From Thermoplasmatales archaeon (GTDB lineage Archaea > Thermoplasmatota > E2 > UBA202 > DSCA01), in NCBI GenBank assembly GCA_011049295.1, contig DSCA01000005.1, positions 1 to 20,163 on the forward strand: a stretch of DNA of 20,163 nucleotides, written 5' to 3'. Positions within the stretch are counted from its first letter, which is position 1. Each line of letters begins with the position of its first letter. Positions 14,100 to 20,163 of this stretch are shown in pieces. A program made the translations under genes and the position numbers. Below the pieces are notes generated by a model that searched no databases, was not told where the DNA came from, and saw nothing but the letters and a program-made list of their open reading frames with translations.

Positions 14100-15401
14100 T
14101 TACCGGGAAACGAAGAATGCGGACATGATGTCGGTGGACGCCAGACCGGTCTGGTCGTACAGATGAACCTTTACTTCGTGCCTTCCCAGAAGCAGCCGGT
14201 CACCAGTCCAGGAATAGGGAGCCGTGGTGTCGGTATGCACCAGCTGGTCGTCCACGTAGAATTCGACCTTTTCCACCGGGCCGCTGCCAAAACGGTAGGA
14301 GACAGAGACAGTGGCATCACCGACCACCGCCGTACGGGATGAAGAAAACGACCACCGCCGGACCCCGTCGACGTACAGGCCGCCGCGCTGCGGCAGGTCG
14401 ATGACTGCCTGCCGGGGGAGAGCAGGTGTGGAGGCCAGCTCGGCCAGGGAAATAGTGATGAGACGGGTAGTGTTCACCAGGTAGCTGATGTTCACGTTGT
14501 CCAGCGTATCCTCCGGGGTATGCATATGGGGGTTCCACTCGTATTCAAAAAATGCCAGGGTCTCGTATCCGTACTGGGCGAAGGATGCATAGTCGCTACC
14601 CCCCTGCCGGCTGCGGGTGACAAAACCGCTGGTGAGGGTGAAGTTGATGGCGGAGGCCGCATTGAGGTCCTCCACCACCCCCATGACCCACTCGGCATCC
14701 TCGGTGCCATACATGCGAAACCGGGAGCCGTTCTCCCCATGGGCATGGCCAATCATGTCCGCGTTGAACTCCACCACGATGGGCTCATCCCAGTCGAAGG
14801 CAGCCCGGGCATAGGCATGGCTGCCCAGAAGACCCACCTCCTCCCCGGAAAAGGCAATGAACTTGATGGTGTGCGCAAACCGATGCTGGCTCAACACATG
14901 GGCGGCCGCCAGAACGGCAGCTACCCCGGATGCGTCGTCGTCGGCTCCGGGGGTGTTGCGCACCGTGTCATAGTGGGCGTTGAAAACAAAGATGGCGTCG
15001 CTGGATGCATCGGTGCCCGGCAGCTCGCCCACCACGTTGCGACCGGAAAACCGGCCCGGATGCCCCCGATTTCCCCACGCCGTCCAGGGATGCATATAGG
15101 TGATGAGACCCATGTCCCTGAACTGCTGGGCTATGTACTCCGCCGCCTCCTCGCACCCCGCCCGGTTGTTCACCCGGGGGCCGATGGCCACCAACTCCTC
15201 CAGATATCCGCCGACCAGAGATGCATTGATGCCAGAAAAAATGTGGCTGAGACGAGGAGAGAGCCCGGAATCCGGAGCGGAAAGAAAATCGGCGGAGGAC
15301 ACCTGCCGGCTGTCGGGCGCCACCTGCCCGGCGAGGCCCGGCGCTAGAAGAAAAACCACGGTTCCAATGACTGCCCAGTGCACGAGAGATGGTCGGAACA
15401 T
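14100..15401 (-). CDS. Secreted M28-family zinc aminopeptidase with C-terminal Ig-like domain
   Basis: 433 residues from the ATG at 15401, with a signal peptide at about residues 8-25. The M28 co-catalytic zinc site is complete: H143 and D145 (NAHYDTV), bridging D155 (GADDDASG), catalytic E187 with E188 (SGEEVGLLGS), D215 (NADMIG) and H294 (HMHTPEDT). Family members remove N-terminal amino acids from peptides. Residues about 325-433 look like an Ig/Big-type beta domain (VEKVEFYVDDQLVHTDTTAPY, then HEVKVHLYD), common as a surface or substrate-binding tail. In-frame GTG (15407) and TTG (15422) lie upstream; the TATA box at 15428-15437 makes 15401 or 15407 the likely start. The tRNA gene is just upstream on the same strand. 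It fits use of peptides as carbon source. Confidence 0.92.
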   Translation of the reverse strand: MFRPSLVHWAVIGTVVFLLAPGLAGQVAPDSRQVSSADFLSAPDSGLSPRLSHIFSGINASLVGGYLEELVAIGPRVNNRAGCEEAAEYIAQQFRDMGLITYMHPWTAWGNRGHPGRFSGRNVVGELPGTDASSDAIFVFNAHYDTVRNTPGADDDASGVAAVLAAAHVLSQHRFAHTIKFIAFSGEEVGLLGSHAYARAAFDWDEPIVVEFNADMIGHAHGENGSRFRMYGTEDAEWVMGVVEDLNAASAINFTLTSGFVTRSRQGGSDYASFAQYGYETLAFFEYEWNPHMHTPEDTLDNVNISYLVNTTRLITISLAELASTPALPRQAVIDLPQRGGLYVDGVRRWSFSSSRTAVVGDATVSVSYRFGSGPVEKVEFYVDDQLVHTDTTAPYSWTGDRLLLGRHEVKVHLYDQTGLASTDIMSAFFVSR

Positions 15402-15427
15402 GTTCACCGCGTTAAAAGACAAGCGCC

Positions 15428-15437
15428 TATTTTAAGT
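15428..15437 (-). promoter_or_regulatory. TATA box of the M28 peptidase gene
   Basis: Minus-strand ACTTAAAATA centred about 31 bp upstream of the ATG at 15401, between that gene and the tRNA. Confidence 0.5.
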
Positions 15438-15471
15438 TTACCGGCACCGATGCCCGACCACAGAACCCAGA

Positions 15472-15543
15472 TGCGGGCGCCGGGATTCGAACCCGGGCAG
15501 TGAGCTTGGAAGGCTCAAATCCTAACCGCTAGATCACGCCCGC
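15472..15543 (-). tRNA. tRNA-Gly (anticodon UCC)
   Basis: The minus strand folds into a full cloverleaf. The acceptor GCGGGCG pairs with CGCCCGC, and the discriminator is A. The D-arm is ATCT/GGAT-like around AGCGGTTA. The anticodon stem TGAGC/GCTCA carries the loop CTTCCAA with anticodon TCC (plus-strand 15508-15510). The T-arm is CCGGG-TTCGAAT-CCCGG. No intron is needed, and the CCA end is not encoded (TCTGGG follows), as is common in archaea. It decodes GGA, and GGG by wobble. Confidence 0.95.
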
Positions 15544-15573
15544 GCTGGTGCTGCTAGGGAATATGGCCGCCTC

Positions 15574-15583
15574 GTTTAAAAAC
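15574..15583 (-). promoter_or_regulatory. TATA box of the tRNA-Gly gene
   Basis: Palindromic GTTTAAAAAC about 35 bp upstream of the mature tRNA 5' end, allowing a short 5' leader to be trimmed by RNase P. Confidence 0.5.
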
Positions 15584-15618
15584 TTAATTCCGGCGCCGAC
15601 GGGCGCGGCATACAACAA

Positions 15619-15630
15619 TTTTTAAATAAA
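15619..15630 (+). promoter_or_regulatory. TATA box of the E2-like acyltransferase gene
   Basis: TTTTTAAATAAA centred about 32 bp upstream of the ATG at 15657, predicting a leader of about 7 nt. It faces the tRNA promoter across a 35-bp gap. Confidence 0.55.
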
Positions 15631-15656
15631 TTTGGGCGTTGGGCTGTAGTGGAACC

Positions 15657-16466
15657 ATGGACAAGATTGGACGCTACGGGAAAAAACCATTTTCCAAGCA
15701 CCGGCGGGACATCGCGCTGTTTCTGGGGGAGGGAAAGCGGAAGCACAGCATCCATTCGCCTATAGAGATAGACATCACAGAGGGACGGCGCCGTATCCGG
15801 GCCCATGCCCGGGAGACGGGAAAAAAAATTTCCTTCACCGGGTGGATAATTTATTGCATAGCCACGGCCATGAAGGAGCAAAAGGAGCTCAATGCCTACC
15901 GCCACGGCAGAAGAAAGATTGTGGTGTTTGACGATGTGGACGTGGGGATTCCCGTGGAGAGAACGGTGAACGGCGAGCATCTCACCATGGCCTACATCAT
16001 CAGGAAGGCCAACGAAAAAAGCGTGGAGGACCTAACGGCTGAGATCAGGCAGGTGCAAAAAGAAGAGGTGGACGATAAAACCCAGATTATCGGGGAGGGG
16101 CTCACCCGGTTCGAGGGACTGGTGCTCAAGTCACCCTGGTTTTTTAAAAAATTGATGCTCTGTGTGCTGCGCAGAAACGCCTTTCTGAAAAAGAAGCACA
16201 TGGGCACGGTGGGGGTGACCGCCATCGGCATGCTGGGCAAGTATCCGGGCTGGGTCATACCCCTGGGGGGGACCTCCAACGTGCTGATTGCAGTGGGCGG
16301 CATCAGCAAAAAGCCGGGAGTGGTGGACGACAGGGTGGTGGCCCGAGAATATTTAGATGTCACCGTTACCGTGGACCACGATCTCATCGATGGAGGTCCC
16401 CTGGTCAGATTTATTACTCGGCTGTGCGATTTGATGGAGAATGGCTACGGGCTGCCCGAGGAATAG
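15657..16466 (+). CDS. Stand-alone 2-oxoacid dehydrogenase E2-type acyltransferase domain protein
   Basis: 269 residues that correspond to the catalytic domain of E2 subunits (CAT-like fold) with no lipoyl or E1/E3-binding domain in front. Supporting segments are the family's GKKISFTGWIIYCIATAMKE helix (about 55-74), VDVGIPVERTV (about 94-104), GTVGVTAIGMLG and the SNVLIAVGGISKKP strand. The catalytic motif HxxxDG is present as H241-D-L-I-D245-G. Such short proteins occur in archaea and bacteria apart from any dehydrogenase complex, and their substrate is unknown. No E1, E3 or lipoylation gene is near. The start ATG at 15657 is preferred over an in-frame TTG at 15639 because of the TATA position. 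The gene is divergent from tRNA-Gly. Confidence 0.85.
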   Translation: MDKIGRYGKKPFSKHRRDIALFLGEGKRKHSIHSPIEIDITEGRRRIRAHARETGKKISFTGWIIYCIATAMKEQKELNAYRHGRRKIVVFDDVDVGIPVERTVNGEHLTMAYIIRKANEKSVEDLTAEIRQVQKEEVDDKTQIIGEGLTRFEGLVLKSPWFFKKLMLCVLRRNAFLKKKHMGTVGVTAIGMLGKYPGWVIPLGGTSNVLIAVGGISKKPGVVDDRVVAREYLDVTVTVDHDLIDGGPLVRFITRLCDLMENGYGLPEE

Positions 16467-16483
16467 AAAAACTCCGGCCACGG

Positions 16484-16684
16484 TTAGAGAAGATTTCCGG
16501 CGTCCAGAGACCTGCCACAGGCTATACAGGTGGCGGCATAGGCGGGGTTCCATTCATCGCAAAGGGGTACTTCACCTGTTTTTCTTCTTCCCCTTCCCTG
16601 AGGGCCTGGCGAGGGAATCATTGACAGCCTGCACATGCCGTATGAAACCCTGCCAAGAATTGTGGATGGGCCGTCCGCGTCCAT
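16484..16684 (-). CDS. Possible small ORF ending in a degenerate zinc ribbon
   Basis: 66 residues in the otherwise gene-free gap of about 316 bp. The C-terminal half (39-60) aligns residue by residue with the common CPxCGxxNPxxAxFCxxCGxxL zinc-ribbon pattern: V39-P-L-C42-D-E-W-N46-P47-A-Y-A-A-T-C53-I-A-C56-G-R-S-L. The first Cys is Val and the first Gly is Asp, so the zinc site would be incomplete. The N-terminal half has no recognisable domain, and the usual long partner region of such proteins is missing. A weak TATA-like TTTTATGG lies about 22 bp before the ATG at 16684. It may be a remnant of a larger gene or a chance ORF. The rest of the gap contains T-rich runs and the promoter of the next gene. 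Confidence 0.35.
   Translation of the reverse strand: MDADGPSTILGRVSYGMCRLSMIPSPGPQGRGRRKTGEVPLCDEWNPAYAATCIACGRSLDAGNLL
16578..16591 (+). terminator. Possible oligo-T termination tract after the E2-like gene
   Basis: GTTTTTCTTCTTCC lies about 110 bp after the stop of the E2-like gene on the same strand. It is a plausible archaeal T-rich terminator but falls inside the opposite-strand zinc-ribbon ORF. Confidence 0.25.
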
Positions 16685-16744
16685 GGACCTATCTGGGCGC
16701 CATAAAACACGGGCTGCTGGAAACGGGATGTTTTTTCTAAAACG

Positions 16745-16758
16745 TTATAAAATATAAA
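16745..16758 (+). promoter_or_regulatory. TATA box of the beta-helix/metzincin gene
   Basis: TTATAAAATATAAA, about 25-35 bp upstream of the ATG at 16783, predicting a leaderless or nearly leaderless mRNA. Confidence 0.6.
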
Positions 16759-16782
16759 GCGTTGTAGGCGTGGAGTGTCGTC

Positions 16783-18312
16783 ATGCATAACGGAAAAAGA
16801 TGGGCTGCGGCCCTGCTCCTGACCGGGGTGCTGCTCACCTCGGCGGCGGGGGGGCTGACCGGGGTCCGGCCCTCCGGCAGCGCCGCCGGGCAGATCCTCT
16901 ATGTGGGGGGAACCGGCCCGCACAATTATTCCACCATCCAGGCGGCTCTGGACGTGGCCGTCGACGGGGATACCGTGTTCGTCTATGGGGGCACCTACCA
17001 CGAGCAGCTGGTAGCCGGGGCCAACGTTACCCTGGCCGGGGAATCGGCCGCTACCACCGTGGTCACCGGTGATTTCACCGGCACCGTGCTCCGTCTCGAA
17101 GGAAAAGACGTTGCGCTGCAGAATCTGCAGTTTACCCGGTCCGGCGGGGAGGCCCGCGATGCCTTGGTCTATGTCTCCGGATCCGTACTGAGCGCTGAGC
17201 GGTGCCTCTTCTCTGCTGCCCGTCACGGCGTGCTCATGGACAGGGGGCAACAGGCACGCCTGGCCAACTGTTCCTTCTCCCGCACCGCCATTGGCATGCT
17301 GATCGACCGGTCCACCCAGGTCACGGTGGGCAACTGCACATTTGTAAAAAACGGCCTGGGGGTACTGGCCGTGAACAGCACGAACCTGCAGGTAAGAGGG
17401 GTGACGGGCAGCCTGAACGGCGTAACCGTCATGGCCGAGGGGTGCACCGGGATGCAGGTGACCGGATGTAGGCTGTTCAATGGCAACGAAAACCAGGCAA
17501 GCCTCTTTGTGGAGCGAAGTGACGACGTAGTCGTGAAAAATTGCACCATTTTCCACAGTGGACGTGGAATACGGTTTGCCGAGTGCAACAACGCAAGTGT
17601 GATTAATAGCGCGATCTACGATTCAAAAATCGGGATTGAGGTGTCAGATACCAGCAGGTTGCATATTCGAGGGTCGTGGCTCTACGACAACGATGCAGGG
17701 GTTTACCTTTACGATTCAAGGGCCATAAACATCAACTTCAATGCCATTTTCGGCAATTACGTTGCCAATCTCGCTGCTGGAGGGGTACATGGGTCCGCCC
17801 AGCAAAACTGGTGGGGGGACACATTTTCCGCTCTGTCCACTGTTTACGTGAAAGAGGGTCCACTGCCCGTCTATCCCTGGCTGACGGAAGCACCGCAGGC
17901 CCGGGATGGCAAAATAAAGGAGCGAGAAAACAATTATTCACTGCCGCCTCCGGCCCCTCCCCTTCAGAGGAAGACAATTCTCATCGGCGATATGGACAGT
18001 GATAGCGATGGATGCCCCGATTGGTGGGAAGAACAGTATGGTTACGACCCGAACACCTGGGAGAATCATGAAGTGCTGGACCCAGACCGTGACGGTCTCA
18101 GCAACATCGAGGAATATATTACCAGCCGCTGGGGGTCCCATCCTTTTAAACAGGATTTGTTCTTAGAAATAGATGTTATGGGTGAGAAAGGCCGTTTAGC
18201 ACAAAAAGAAATAGATGCTATGAGGCAGCGATTTGCTCGCCATAACATTACACTGCATGTTGACAACGGTGAACTGGGGGAGGTGAGACGGTCGACCTCA
18301 GAAACGAGGTGA
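16783..18312 (+). CDS. Secreted beta-helix plus TSP3-like protein, N-terminal part of a frameshifted metzincin protease
   Basis: 509 codons. A signal peptide lies at about residues 5-35. A right-handed parallel beta-helix of N/C-rich rungs follows to about residue 345, opened by HNYSTIQAALDVAVDGDTVFV. A Pro-rich linker and a calcium-binding TSP3-like stretch come next at about 400-450 (GDMDSDSDGCPDWWEEQYGYDP, then DPDRDGLSNIEEY). From about 459 (DLFLEIDVM) the start of a metalloprotease domain is seen, but the last 13 or so codons (after DNGELG) are out of register with the protease. The true continuation is in the next frame from 18273. One missing G in the GGGGG run at 18276-18280 explains this. 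Full length would be about 670 residues. The first 490 residues read normally, so the break looks recent or artificial. Confidence 0.85.
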   Translation: MHNGKRWAAALLLTGVLLTSAAGGLTGVRPSGSAAGQILYVGGTGPHNYSTIQAALDVAVDGDTVFVYGGTYHEQLVAGANVTLAGESAATTVVTGDFTGTVLRLEGKDVALQNLQFTRSGGEARDALVYVSGSVLSAERCLFSAARHGVLMDRGQQARLANCSFSRTAIGMLIDRSTQVTVGNCTFVKNGLGVLAVNSTNLQVRGVTGSLNGVTVMAEGCTGMQVTGCRLFNGNENQASLFVERSDDVVVKNCTIFHSGRGIRFAECNNASVINSAIYDSKIGIEVSDTSRLHIRGSWLYDNDAGVYLYDSRAININFNAIFGNYVANLAAGGVHGSAQQNWWGDTFSALSTVYVKEGPLPVYPWLTEAPQARDGKIKERENNYSLPPPAPPLQRKTILIGDMDSDSDGCPDWWEEQYGYDPNTWENHEVLDPDRDGLSNIEEYITSRWGSHPFKQDLFLEIDVMGEKGRLAQKEIDAMRQRFARHNITLHVDNGELGEVRRSTSETR

Positions 18313-18794
18313 CCTACATAACTCTGATTGACATCTACTGGGATTCGTTTCTCCACCATGACCCATCCAACTGGCGCAAGGGTGTATTCCACTATGTGTT
18401 GTTGTCCGATTCATTGTTTCAGGAGATGCCGGGGTTCGTGTTCATCGGGTGGGATGAGGCAGACGCCTTCAGTCTGAGTTTGGAGTACTATCAAAACGAG
18501 ATTCCACCGGTATTCAGGCAGTATGTTCTGGCAACCGTATTTATGCATGAGCTGGGCCATACTCTGGGGCTGTTCCACGACGTGTACCACGGCATCGACA
18601 ACGAGAGCTCTATTATTCCCTTTATTAAGCCCCTTCTGAAGGGCCAGTGGACCTACCGCAACTACCGCAGTTGCATGAACTACCAGTATGCCTGGCAGAT
18701 ACTGGACTACTCGGATGGAACCCACGGCAAGGGAGACTTCGACGACTGGAGCCACGTGGACCTGACGTTCTTCCAGGATTCCCACTGGGGCTGA
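18309..18794 (+). CDS. Metzincin-type zinc metalloprotease domain, C-terminal part of the frameshifted gene
   Basis: 161 codons from a GTG at 18309 that overlaps the TGA of the upstream frame (GTGA). The frame is open back to 18273 and reads TGGGETVDLRNEV there, joining the upstream sequence if one G is restored. The zinc site HExxHxxGxxHD is complete: H80, E81, H84, G87, H90, D91. It is followed by a Met-turn-like SCMNY (Met124), which marks metzincins. Alone it lacks a signal peptide and the first protease strands, so it is unlikely to be a functional exported enzyme unless joined to the upstream part by correct sequence or by ribosomal frameshifting. The GTG has no Shine-Dalgarno site of its own that I can see. 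Expected role of the intact protein: extracellular protein or glycoprotein degradation. Confidence 0.82.
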   Translation: MTYITLIDIYWDSFLHHDPSNWRKGVFHYVLLSDSLFQEMPGFVFIGWDEADAFSLSLEYYQNEIPPVFRQYVLATVFMHELGHTLGLFHDVYHGIDNESSIIPFIKPLLKGQWTYRNYRSCMNYQYAWQILDYSDGTHGKGDFDDWSHVDLTFFQDSHWG

Positions 18795-18804
18795 GCTGCG
18801 GATA

Positions 18805-18814
18805 CCTTTAAATT
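18805..18814 (+). promoter_or_regulatory. TATA box of the secreted unknown gene
   Basis: CCTTTAAATT about 38 bp upstream of the ATG at 18848, predicting a transcript start near 18834 and a leader of about 14 nt that contains the ribosome site. Confidence 0.5.
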
Positions 18815-18835
18815 CCGCTTGCGGATGAGAGGTAT

Positions 18836-18840
18836 GGAGG
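18836..18840 (+). promoter_or_regulatory. Shine-Dalgarno site of the secreted unknown gene
   Basis: GGAGG, 7 nt before the ATG at 18848. It decides against an earlier out-of-frame ATG at 18834. Confidence 0.5.
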
Positions 18841-18847
18841 ACAGTAT

Positions 18848-19555
18848 ATGCAGTGGAAGATAACGCTACCGGCCGTCCTGATTCTGCTGGTGGTGCTGGG
18901 CCTGGAATGCGGGGCCCATGTGCCCTACCTGGAGCACCAGGACTATACAGAGGAGGCGCCCTTCGTGGTGCGCAGGTCCATTGAGCAGTCCATCGCCGTG
19001 TACGCCTGGCTGGAGAACGACGGCATCCATGCCTGTGAGGACATCGACGTCTACCGGTTCGAGATTTCGGAGCCGGCACGGGTGTACATCGAGGGCATCG
19101 TGCCCGTGTGCCGACAGTACGAAGAATTCGTCCCCTGGTTTGCCCTGGCGGGCCCGGGCTTGCCCCAGCCGCAGCAGGAGGTTCCCTTTGACATTCCCGA
19201 GGGCTACGGGGCCGTGGTGGTGGAAAACGTGGCTCCTGGCGAGGAGCGGGAGACGTTCTATGAGCCCTTCGGCGGCAAGTCCTACTACAAGAGCCCGGTG
19301 TTTGACCGGGTGATGAACCAGTCGGGCACCTACTACGTCTACTACTGGGACCCCTATGAACGGGGCGGAGACTACGTGGCGGTGCTGGGCCGGCAGGAGA
19401 TTTTCCGGTTCTGGGACATCGTGCGGGCCCTCATCTACACCCCCATGATTCGGCTGGACATGGAGCTGCACGTGGACTGCGAGCCGCCGGTCATGGCCCT
19501 CCGCGCCTGCCGGGCTCTGTGGTTTGACCCCAACCCCTTTGAGAGATGGGGCTAG
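18848..19555 (+). CDS. Secreted protein of unknown function
   Basis: 235 residues. Residues 5-22 are a hydrophobic signal peptide or anchor; Cys21 follows LGLE, which is not a good lipobox. The mature part looks all-beta, with two sections. Residues about 66-125 (DVYRFEISEPARVYIEGIVP, then FALAGPGLPQP) read like one domain, and about 133-187 (RETFYEPFGGKSYY, then GTYYVYYWDP and YVAVLGRQEIF) like a second. The pattern of GPGLP, an Arg/Phe-Tyr-Glu-Pro-Phe motif and a Gly-Thr-Tyr-Tyr strand recalls PPC-like accessory domains of secreted proteins, but I cannot name a family. No catalytic motif is evident. It follows the metzincin gene on the same strand with its own TATA box and Shine-Dalgarno site. 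Its TAG stop overlaps the TAG of the opposite hydrolase gene within CTAG. Confidence 0.75.
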   Translation: MQWKITLPAVLILLVVLGLECGAHVPYLEHQDYTEEAPFVVRRSIEQSIAVYAWLENDGIHACEDIDVYRFEISEPARVYIEGIVPVCRQYEEFVPWFALAGPGLPQPQQEVPFDIPEGYGAVVVENVAPGEERETFYEPFGGKSYYKSPVFDRVMNQSGTYYVYYWDPYERGGDYVAVLGRQEIFRFWDIVRALIYTPMIRLDMELHVDCEPPVMALRACRALWFDPNPFERWG

Positions 19556-20163
19556 GTCCCACGGGCTGCAAACCAGGCCAGGATGTCCTGATTGAACTGC
19601 CCCTGCCAGATGTGACCGCCCTCCGGGTTGTACAGCAGAGCGGAGGAGATGTTGTTGCGCTGCAGTTGCTCATAGTAGTGCAGGCCGCAGGCAGCGGGAA
19701 CAAACCGGTCTTTTCCGCCGTGGACCACCAGGGTGGGGGGATGCTGGGGGGAAAAATTCTGGGGGGATATGCAGTCAAACTCCGGTCCCCGCCAGGTCAG
19801 GGTGATGGCGTCGGCATCGGTGCCGGAATGCACGGCCACGGCCGAAAACTGCCGGGGGAAGGTACGGGCCAGACGGCTGGTCATGAAGGCACCGGAGGAA
19901 AAGCCGGTGCAGTACAGGGCCCGCTGGTTGACCGGAAAGGGGGCATCGTCCAGCCAGGCCAGCAGGGCAGCAAAAAACGGGAGGTCCAGGGAGGAGTTGA
20001 CATCGGCGCTGAACACGTCCCAGGCCTTGGGGCCCCAGGCGACGGGGCGCAGGGAGTCCGGGGCCACGAGGGCGTAGCCGACCTGGAGCGCCTGGGCGGC
20101 AAAGGCCGTCTGCCGCCATCCCCAGACCAAACCCCGGCCAAACCAGGCCTCGGCCGGCTGGGC
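19552..20163 (-). CDS. Alpha/beta-hydrolase (PHB depolymerase/esterase-like), N-terminus beyond window end
   Basis: 204 codons visible; the reading frame is open to the last base (AQPAEAWFGRGLVW precedes the internal TTG at 20130), so the N-terminus is cut. The catalytic triad can be proposed from the sequence: Ser89 of the fragment in GFSSGAF (GxSxG elbow), Asp152 in HGGKDRFVP, and His184 in GGHIWQ. The order and spacing match alpha/beta-hydrolases of the LpqC/PHB depolymerase or acetyl-xylan/feruloyl esterase group, many of which are secreted; a signal peptide cannot be checked here. The segment VAPDSLRPVAWGPKAWDVF resembles the substrate-cap entry of such esterases. The substrate is unknown. 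It is convergent with the secreted unknown gene, with a 4-bp stop-codon overlap. Confidence 0.82.
   Translation of the reverse strand, partial: AQPAEAWFGRGLVWGWRQTAFAAQALQVGYALVAPDSLRPVAWGPKAWDVFSADVNSSLDLPFFAALLAWLDDAPFPVNQRALYCTGFSSGAFMTSRLARTFPRQFSAVAVHSGTDADAITLTWRGPEFDCISPQNFSPQHPPTLVVHGGKDRFVPAACGLHYYEQLQRNNISSALLYNPEGGHIWQGQFNQDILAWFAARGT

Noticed and set aside
15640..15657. In-frame TTG start of the E2-like gene at 15639
   Set aside because: It would lie before the transcript start predicted from the TATA box, and the added residues have no family match.
16618..17556. Minus-strand open frame opposite the beta-helix gene
   Set aside because: It is a shadow of the plus-strand beta-helix coding sequence, whose signal peptide and rungs are clear.

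Overview
The window looks like a piece of a GC-rich archaeal chromosome. The informational genes are archaeal: a PCNA sliding clamp, a group II chaperonin (thermosome) and a tRNA gene with no encoded CCA. AT-rich TATA boxes stand out against the GC-rich background, usually about 25 bp upstream of a start codon, so many transcripts are probably leaderless. The bacterial-type gyrase pair gyrB-gyrA beside PCNA and a thermosome points to a euryarchaeal lineage that acquired gyrase. My best guess is Thermoplasmatota, but this is inference; no rRNA or other decisive marker is present.

Layout. Positions 1-3000 hold housekeeping and metabolic genes: the N-terminus of an FAD-linked oxidase (cut by the window edge), PCNA, a divergent FMN nitroreductase, and a convergent LarA-type nickel-dependent racemase. 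Positions 3081-4715 encode the thermosome, followed by a pyrimidine-rich terminator-like tract. Positions 4912-11320 are a minus-strand block. In transcription order it holds a CPA2-type Na+/H+ antiporter, a two-CBS-domain protein, a small double-zinc-site protein, gyrB and gyrA. Each of the first four has its own TATA box. Only gyrA appears to depend on a Shine-Dalgarno site, located inside the end of gyrB.

Positions 11419-20163 are dominated by exported proteins: a purple-acid-phosphatase-like phosphoesterase, a NosD-like beta-helix protein, an M28 aminopeptidase with an Ig-like tail, a beta-helix/TSP3-like/metzincin protease split by a frameshift, an unrecognised secreted protein, and an alpha/beta-hydrolase cut by the window end. 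Between them lie tRNA-Gly(UCC), a stand-alone E2-type acyltransferase domain and a possible degenerate zinc-ribbon ORF. The cluster fits a heterotroph that degrades extracellular protein, phosphate esters and ester-linked polymers.

The points most worth checking are the one-base frameshift at a G5 run in the metzincin gene, the TTG/Shine-Dalgarno start of gyrA, the alanine at the quinolone-serine position of GyrA, the orphan E2 domain, and the small zinc protein between the CBS gene and gyrase. I saw no CRISPR array, insertion sequence, integrase or clearly new multi-gene system.
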